From Rhineura floridana (Eukaryota; Chordata; Lepidosauria; Squamata; Rhineuridae), in contig NC_084483.1 in the NCBI RefSeq assembly GCF_030035675.1, positions 144,681,425-144,745,424 on the forward strand: 64,000 nt of DNA, written 5' to 3'. Positions within the stretch are counted from its first letter, which is position 1. The number at the start of each line of letters is the position of its first letter. This document shows positions 59,501 to 64,000 of the stretch, one piece after another. The notes under the pieces are model-generated. The model ran no database searches. It was not told the DNA's origin and worked only from the letters and a program-made list of their open reading frames with translations. The position numbers and the translations under genes were made by a program.

Positions 59501-62026
59501 CTGGATAGGCCGTCTGGTTTGGGAATTGAGGCCCTGGTATGATGGTAGTTTCACTCTTAGCTGGAGGGCCAGTTCGAGAAGATAATGCTGAAGGAGGGCT
59601 ACTGCTTGATCCCATGGAATTGCTTGGTTAGGTGGTTCTGCAGGGTTCCTTTTTGTTCTATTTGATACCCACTTGAAGCATTTGGGTGAAGTCATCGGAG
59701 TTTTGGAGTTTGATGTTTCCAGTATGCACATTCTGTCTGTCCTTGACAATGGATTTAGGCAGGGTGGTGGAAGTGCTTAATTGTCCATTGGAATCATTAG
59801 TGGACTATATGAGACCCAACAGACTGAAGTTCAATCTTGTCAGGATTTAGCTAATGTTAGAAGGTGGCTTGTCTAGAGAAATGGTGTTCAATCAGTTCTT
59901 AATGGAGGTGCACTCCGTTCTGCAGGTTTATTTATTGGGGAAGTTCTCATTGTTCCAGCTTTGTGGCACTAGTGGCATGGGGTGCCTTTCAGCAGCTAAG
60001 ATTGATGTGCCAGTTGCAACTTCTTCAACATAAAAATAGCCTGTTCATGGTTATCCATGCTGTAGTGGCCTCCCAAATAGACAACTACAATGCATTGTAT
60101 TTGGAGCTGCCTTCGGAAGTTCATTTGGGTTACTACATTACTAGCTAAGACCAGGAACATAATGCTAAAGAACGTCATTGGCTTCTGATCAGCTTCAAAG
60201 TCTACGTGGTTTGTGACCTGATTACCGTAGGGACTATCATTTTCCATATCAATTTGCCTGGATATTAATAGCAGTGTCTGAGGCCCTCCTCTAGACACTT
60301 TTGCCAGGTAAGGTGAAGACAGTGGTGACTGTTGTTGTGGTGCCCTGCTTGTAGAATTCTCTCCTCAGAGACGCCCACATGCCTATGGTGCTAAGAACTG
60401 TGACAAACAGGACAAAGAATTTTTGCTTTTCCTGGGTTTTTAAAATTGTTTGTTTTTAATATCAGCAGTTTCGTTTGCTCCTGTTATTTTATTGGTCATT
60501 ATTTTCTTTATTGTATTTAATGTTTTATGAACTGCTCTAAACGTTTGGCATGTTTGAAAATGTGAAGTATGGTACAAACTTTTAAATAAGTGGAGAGCAA
60601 ATCAGGCATTCTAAGAAGAATTTGGAAGTGTTGTTACTGCTTTGCATCCACAGTTTTTACACTGGAATCTAAAGTGACTAAAATGTGGCTTAGTAGAGAT
60701 GACTAAAATGTGACATAGTAAAGATAAAGCATGCTACATCATATGTTAGTCCATTTCCCTCAGATAAAATAAAATCATTATATTGGCTAAAGCGTGATGA
60801 CAGGCTGAATTTTTAAAATCTGAATTTCAGGTTTATTTTCAGTTAAGTATGCAGCATTATAAAACAGTTCAGATAGGGATATACAAATCAGTGAAATAGA
60901 TGAACTATAATCATTCAGAATTTCTGTATTGATATGGATAGTTGTGCTGTTGCTGATATGGTTCGTTCCTAGAAGTGAATGGCTTGTGTGTGTGCTTGTC
61001 TTCCCTGACGTTAGCCATATCCAGCTGAAATATTGGGTGCATCTTCCTATTCTAAAAACTGGGTACTGTTTGGATGCTGCAGAGATGTCTTGCTTCATAA
61101 TGGTATAATGTAGTGGCTAAGACTACAATCCGATATACACTTACCTGGGAGTATATCCCATTGAACCCAATGGAGCTTACTTCTGAGTAGATGTGTGTTG
61201 GATTGCAGCCTAAGAGACTGAGTCCCCGATTCAGATTTTGCCTCTTCTGTTAATTTTTAGATGGGTTAGGCAAGTCAGTCTCGCCACTCTCCATCTGCAG
61301 ATGTAGATAGTGCTAACGTAACTTGCTCTAAGCCTTATAAAATTTGTAATCTTTCTTATAGAGTTCTGAATATTCTAAAGTGCTTTATAAATGCCTAGCA
61401 GTTATATGATAACTCTAGCAGTAATTACAGTTTATGTGTGCCACGTGAATGAATTTTATTTATAAGACGCTAAAGACCAGAAAGGTTTTTTGCAGCAGTA
61501 TTAATTGTGATAATATGCAACTGTATGACCAGTAGTGTCTAAACTACCAGTTGTTAAAAGAGTAATTTTAACAATTCATCTAAGTCTGTGGTGGTGCAGG
61601 AGTGATATTAATGTGGACATAAATTTTCTGCCAAAAAAACATGTTTTTAATTTACTATTAACAAACATTGTTGAACATAGGTGGTATTTGTGAATATGGC
61701 TCCACTTGAAGAAAATGCTGTAAAGCAGTACATTTAATCAAGATGTCACTCATTATTTTTAAATAGATAGCTGGTGATGTGCAACTAGCTGTTTTGACTA
61801 TACCCTATACTGACATATCTGTGTCTTTCTTTTTGTAGAAAGTGGAACTGTTCCAAAAAAGAAGGACCCATTGACTCAAACTAGTAACTCCCTTCCTCGG
61901 TCAAAATCTGTGGCAAAAGCTGGATCCGTGGGCCTTTCAGGGCACCAAAGGACACCTAGTAATAGTGGAATATCCAATTTTTCTGTACCTAGACAGGGAA
62001 CTGTTCCTGTAACTTCAACTCAGAAG
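44177..62026 (+). CDS. SPAST: SPAST (spastin), microtubule-severing AAA ATPase; exons 1-5 only
   Basis: Five coding exons with matching phases give 284 codons. Spastin is an endoplasmic-reticulum and endosome-associated AAA ATPase that cuts microtubules; its human form causes hereditary spastic paraplegia SPG4 when mutated. Domains in this part: N-terminal GGRGKKKG basic motif, a hydrophobic hairpin (about residues 55-82), an MIT domain (about 108-188) for ESCRT-III partners, the skippable exon 4, and the start of the linker ahead of the microtubule-binding region. The AAA ATPase exons (6-17 in human) are outside the window. All exons close in frame, so the gene appears intact here. The N-terminal 50 residues differ most from mammals (Ser/Ala-rich in place of Pro-rich). 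Confidence 0.95.
44450..44452 (+). promoter_or_regulatory. SPAST: internal SPAST start codon (short isoform)
   Basis: GTCATGG is a strong context. Leaky scanning past the weak first ATG would give a form lacking the membrane hairpin, as known for mammalian spastin. Position after the hairpin and the following MAAAK match human MAAKR. Confidence 0.75.
44580..45820. other. SPAST intron 1, nothing recognised
   Basis: The CpG-rich start of intron 1 (to about 45.0 kb) may belong to the promoter region. No exon or repeat identified. Confidence 0.5.
45825..46010 (-). mobile_element. tRNA-derived SINE
   Basis: The inverted B box (GGGATTGAATC on the plus strand, near 45938) and the body GGTCTGGCCCAGTG are shared with 14015-14185. 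Confidence 0.65.
46505..46705 (-). mobile_element. tRNA-derived SINE, degraded
   Basis: Inverted relative of the SINE at 9670: GAACCTGGGTTTTTCTGACC, TTCATGGCTGACTCTGAG and ATCCTCACAATAACTGTCAG can be aligned to it. Confidence 0.6.
46925..46985 (+). mobile_element. LINE 3' tail fragment
   Basis: CGCTATGGGCGGTTTAAAAATGAAACAAATAAAAAATAAATAAA is the end of an L2-type LINE (compare the GGGGCGGTATATAAATA end of the copy at 16790). Confidence 0.6.
46990..47895. other. SPAST intron 1, nothing recognised
   Basis: A 142-codon frame on the minus strand (47435-47863) has no recognisable family or splice support. Confidence 0.45.
47902..47988 (+). CDS. SPAST: SPAST exon 2
   Basis: Acceptor TTTTTCTCAG, donor GTAGGCC. 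Completes the Ala codon and encodes [20 protein letters not shown] and IAVLVTGQ, the second MIT helix region; nearly identical to human. Confidence 0.96.
47990..48748. other. SPAST intron 2, nothing recognised
   Basis: Nothing recognised apart from AT-rich sequence. Confidence 0.5.
48752..48885. mobile_element. hAT-like MITE, copy 4
   Basis: GGGAAACCTGTGGCCCTCCAG at the left and AGAGCCACAGGTTACCACCC at the right are inverted termini, the best preserved ends of this family in the window. Confidence 0.65.
48890..50095. other. SPAST intron 2, nothing recognised
   Basis: AT-rich; no exon or repeat identified. Confidence 0.5.
50099..50182 (+). CDS. SPAST: SPAST exon 3
   Basis: Acceptor CTTTTTAAG, donor GTATTA. 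Encodes [20 protein letters not shown] then KDRLQLL, the third MIT helix. Relatives have [10 protein letters not shown] at its start. Confidence 0.95.
50185..50900. other. SPAST intron 3, nothing recognised
   Basis: No repeat identified. Confidence 0.5.
50915..50992. repeat. copy of the short palindromic repeat
   Basis: CTGGCATGGAGTAAGTCACATTGAACTTACTGGGGCTTACTTTC follows the family's core. Confidence 0.55.
50995..52060. other. SPAST intron 3, nothing firmly recognised
   Basis: A trace of the GTGGCACTTGG...CTTAAGGTGCTATAGGACTCTTTGC repeat lies near 51925-51990. No exon. Confidence 0.45.
52065..52150. repeat. copy of the short palindromic repeat
   Basis: GCTCTTATGCATATATATTC, TAAATTTAATGGGACTTACA and ATAGCCTAATAGG keep parts of the family; degraded. 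Confidence 0.4.
52385..52472 (+). mobile_element. L2 3' UTR and tail, same subfamily as 3130-7307
   Basis: GTACGTCGCCTAGAGTGGCTAATTGCCAGATAGGCGACA followed by (ATT)n corresponds closely to the 3' end of the near full-length L2. Severely 5'-truncated. Confidence 0.85.
52805..53245 (-). mobile_element. L2-type LINE, 3' end, old
   Basis: On the minus strand the sequence near 53160-53220 corresponds to the HWLP-FKVL region of the L2 C-terminus and 52860-52920 to its 3' UTR. Many mutations. Confidence 0.55.
53250..53860 (+). mobile_element. L2-type LINE, reverse transcriptase fragment
   Basis: Near 53380-53440 the plus strand reads [20 protein letters not shown], the catalytic block; [14 protein letters not shown] near 53755 follows. 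Frame broken repeatedly. It faces the inverted fragment at 52805-53245. Confidence 0.75.
54358..55348. mobile_element. DNA transposon with ~28-bp terminal inverted repeats, non-autonomous
   Basis: The left end TACCGTATATTCCAGCGTAT and the right end (read inward) TACCGTATATTCCGGCGTAT are inverted repeats, each continuing AAGACGAC. Further GTATAAGACGACCCC motifs lie just inside both ends. TA flanks the CCGTATATTCC termini on both sides. The interior has an inverted repeat (GCGAAGGCAAGAATG near 54530 against CATTCTTGCCTTCG near 54600), a GATTGGCTGG CCAAT box at about 54498, and a CpG-rich stretch 54775-55200. Open frames there are not transposase-like. The superfamily is not certain. Confidence 0.78.
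55400..55462 (-). mobile_element. LINE 3' tail fragment
   Basis: TTTATTTATTATTTATTAGATTTATATCCCACCCTTCCTCCCAG is the inverted LINE terminus. Confidence 0.65.
55470..55970. other. SPAST intron 3, nothing recognised
   Basis: No repeat or exon identified. Confidence 0.5.
55975..56196 (-). mobile_element. Sauria-type SINE
   Basis: Inverted copy of the element at 23932: the B box GGTTCGAATCC (minus strand, 56132-56142) is intact, GAAGCTCGCTGGGTGACC is present, and the tail at 55975-56000 (GGAATCGACTTGAAGGCAG on the minus strand) matches the BovB end. Confidence 0.88.
56200..57310. other. SPAST intron 3, nothing recognised
   Basis: No exon or repeat identified; the pyrimidine tract before exon 4 lies near 57280. 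Confidence 0.5.
57314..57409 (+). CDS. SPAST: SPAST exon 4 (alternatively spliced in other vertebrates)
   Basis: Acceptor TTGCATAG, donor GTGGGTT; 96 bases, a multiple of three, so skipping keeps the frame. Encodes [20 protein letters not shown] and [11 protein letters not shown]. Human exon 4 has the same length and ends [11 protein letters not shown]. Exon-4-skipped spastin is a well-known isoform in mammals. Confidence 0.94.
57412..59125. other. SPAST intron 4, nothing recognised
   Basis: AT-rich; no repeat identified by eye. Confidence 0.5.
59130..60600 (+). mobile_element. old L2-type LINE copy
   Basis: Near 59310-59400 the plus strand gives shifted pieces of the [21 protein letters not shown] block (GATCCATTTCAATCTGG, CAGACCTGGTTTTGGCAC). 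NRLKFN-like sequence lies near 59818, and the [20 protein letters not shown] block near 60055. The tail ends near 60600. Frames are broken throughout. Confidence 0.7.
60605..61115. other. SPAST intron 4, nothing recognised
   Basis: No repeat identified. Confidence 0.5.
61120..61216. repeat. best-preserved copy of the short palindromic repeat
   Basis: GACTACAATCCGATATACAC, TTACCTGGGAGTATATCCCA, TTGAACCCAATGG, AGCTTACTTCTGAGTAGATG, TGTTGGATTGCAGCC. The left half is nearly the reverse complement of the right half around TTGAACCCAA. Confidence 0.75.
61220..61835. other. SPAST intron 4, nothing recognised
   Basis: Intronic sequence leading to the polypyrimidine tract of exon 5. Confidence 0.5.
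61839..62026 (+). CDS. SPAST: SPAST exon 5
   Basis: Acceptor TCTTTTTGTAG, donor GTAAGG; 188 bases. Begins with the split Glu codon and encodes [36 protein letters not shown] and a Ser/Pro-rich linker ending TSTQK. Human has [20 protein letters not shown] at this place. The later half is variable among vertebrates. Confidence 0.94.
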
Positions 62027-62029
62027 GTA

Positions 62030-62785
62030 AGGTGGTAGATTCCACATGCTGCTTATTTGCCAGTTTGTCTTTATAATAGAAAAGTCACAGTTCATAATAG
62101 AGGCATTACATGGCAATAACCTTTATTTCAAAGCTCAGGTCTTTTAATTACAAAAGGGCTTCTAAAGGAAAGTGCAACTTCTATTGTTCTAGCTGTTTTG
62201 ATTGAAACCATGTGTTAAAAGTTGGCAACAAGTAATTCTAATCCTGTCTGATTTTCCCAGTTGCAAAATGGCTCCCAGAGTATGGTGTGAGGGATGGCTT
62301 CATTGGTGATTTAAGTGCTTGCAAACAGGCATCTAGAACAGGTGTCTATACAGTTGTTGAATTGGCCTTTATCATCTTCCTGAAAATATTAGATTTTCTT
62401 CAGTTCAGTCTAAAGTGTGTCAGAAACCTGCAGAAGTCTCTTTAGGGGCTGCCGCAACATATTGAAACCTGTGCCTATACAATAGTCATCATTGTCAATA
62501 TCAAACCAGTCCTTCCCCACCTTGGCTATTACAGTCTTAAGTCTTGGCAGTCTTAAGTTCATTTTTTCCCATCTACTATTTAGGGGGAATTCTGAAATTA
62601 ACTGCCAAAAAAGGAAATCCTAGTGAAGAGTTCTCAAGAGTCTTGGGCCTCTAGATATGCTGCATGTTGAGTTAAAATGCCTAACCTTTTAACTGATTGG
62701 TCTTAACTGATGGTGAATAACCAGGAAAGATAACTTGGGAATGTGATGGACAATAAAAGAAAAACATCAACAAAATGTGTGTCAG
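62030..62785. other. SPAST intron 5, nothing recognised
   Basis: No repeat identified. Confidence 0.5.
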
Positions 62786-62789
62786 TAGT

Positions 62790-63345
62790 GATAATGCAAT
62801 TTCCTTACAAGGGATTATTAGGAAAGGGATTGACACTAAATCAGCCAGTATCATTCTGCTTTCATACAAAGCTATGGTGCAGATGCCTTTGGAATACTAT
62901 GTACTATTGTGATTACTCCATCTCAGGATTTCAGATTGAAAAGGGCAACCAACATTATCAAGGGGTTGGAGCATCTTCTCTACAAAGAGATGCTAAAGTG
63001 TGTGACGGGGGAACTTGAGAGAGGTTTGTACAGTTATGCATAGAGTAGATAATTATTTAAATTCATTCCACAATTTATGGGATTTAGCATTAAAAGATGT
63101 GGCAATGGCCACTGGCTTTAGATGTCTTTAAAGGGAATTAGACAAATTCATAATGGGTATCTCTGTCAGCCATAATAGCTGTGCAACCTCCAGATTCAGA
63201 ATCAATATGCCACAGAACACCAGTTGTTGGGGAGAAATTATGGGAGAGGGTCATTGCCTTATGGGCTTCTTGGAGGCATCTTCTGGGAAACAGCATGCTG
63301 GTCACTTTAGACCTTTTTTGGTGTGATGCTGCGTCCTTGTTCTTA
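62790..63345 (+). mobile_element. CR1 LINE, 3' end, old
   Basis: GGATTATTAGGAAAGGGATTG, then ATACAAAGCTATGGTGCAGATG (degraded LYKA--QP), AAGGGCAACCAACATTATCAAGGGG (degraded RATKMIKG) and a 3' UTR like that of 21350-22165 (GACAAATTCATAATGG, CAGCCATAATAGCTGTGC). Confidence 0.7.
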
Positions 63346-63349
63346 TGAT

Positions 63350-64000
63350 TTGTCAAAATCTTTCTGGATAAATTAGGCTTACTCCAAATATTATCTTGTT
63401 TTTCACATTCTAGTATCTACAGTTAGGTGAATCTGCTTAATTGTCACAGAGACTTGCATCCACAAACAGAACATTATGCAACAGGGCTTTCCTGTGCTGC
63501 CTCTCTTCTACACCCCACTGCACCCTTTCCAGAAAGCCACTCCTGAGGGTTGAGAGATTGTCTAGAATGTTGCGGGATGTGGCATGAGGAACTGCAGTGA
63601 AAGGGTACTCTGTATGAGAAGTATCTTCCACATGTGCAGTAGTGCTGTTGGATCCAAACAATAGTCTTTGAACATAATAAATGTACACTGAATTTGGAAA
63701 CTACACATGGTTCTCTTCAGAGGGAAAAAAATTAATGTGTTGCTGTGATCACCTACCTTACAGTCATTTTCTGTGTAACAATTTCCAATATTCTTATTAG
63801 CTGTTAATTTTAAAAGAGCTGTTGTATCAGGTCAAAAGTCCATCTTAAGTAGCATTCTGTTTCCAGCTGTGGCCAAAACATATATGCTGCCCTTCACCAA
63901 AAGTCCACAAGATGGTTTACAACAATCACTATACGGCATAAAAGATTAAACCAATTATTTCCATACAACTCATTAAAAGTGGTGACGTCAAACTAATAAT
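63350..64000. other. SPAST intron 5, nothing recognised
   Basis: GTTGTATCAGGTCAAAAGTCCATC near 63822 may begin a minus-strand SINE of the 45825 type; the piece is too short to call. No exon 6 of SPAST was found before the window ends. Confidence 0.4.

Overview
This is vertebrate nuclear DNA, most likely from a squamate reptile (probably a lizard). Three things point there. Conserved vertebrate genes occur as short exons with GT/AG borders. The repeats are those typical of squamates: L2- and CR1-type LINEs, BovB/RTE LINEs, Sauria-type SINEs whose tails match BovB, an L1-ORF1-only element and a Gmr1-like gypsy fossil. No bacterial or organellar features were seen.

Two host genes can be read and they are arranged head to head. 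DPY30 lies on the minus strand. Its coding exons at 38801-38836, 38654-38701, 37808-37950 and 31038-31110 join into a 99-residue protein, the usual length of the family, and a non-coding first exon probably begins near 39.8 kb in a CpG-rich promoter. SPAST (spastin) lies on the plus strand. Its first five coding exons (44177-44573, 47902-47988, 50099-50182, 57314-57409, 61839-62026) give 284 codons in perfect phase. They cover the N-terminal membrane hairpin, the MIT domain, the exon known to be skipped in other vertebrates, and the start of the linker. The AAA ATPase exons lie beyond the right edge. The same DPY30-SPAST neighbourhood is found on human chromosome 2. MEMO1, expected to the left of DPY30, was not found.

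Region by region: 1-9.6 kb is an old RTE-type LINE (minus strand) split by a nearly whole, young L2 LINE whose reading frame is interrupted by one in-frame stop. 9.6-16.8 kb is mostly unannotated sequence with SINEs, a BovB tail and a possible solo LTR. 16.8-22.2 kb holds a decayed L2 (minus) beside a CR1 (plus). 22-31 kb has BovB, a Sauria SINE, LINE tails and a HAL1-like element with intact 18-bp target-site duplications. 31-39.9 kb is DPY30, with a gypsy fossil in its last intron. 39.9-43.7 kb is the intergenic stretch, with an internally deleted derivative of the RTE LINE, a second gypsy LTR and a long inverted repeat. 43.7-64 kb is the SPAST promoter and 5' half, whose introns carry SINEs, old L2/CR1 pieces and a ~1 kb terminal-inverted-repeat DNA transposon.

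DPY30 is a core subunit of the SET1/MLL histone methyltransferases and spastin severs microtubules. Nothing in the sequence suggests a shared pathway; they are conserved neighbours. The more unusual material is in the repeats: a SCAN-like capsid fossil, an ORF1-only L1 relative, a SINE-like deletion product of an RTE LINE, a palindromic short repeat with about a dozen copies, and a TIR element with a CpG-rich, promoter-like interior. All calls were made by eye without database searches; repeat borders are approximate unless a duplication or terminal repeat fixes them.
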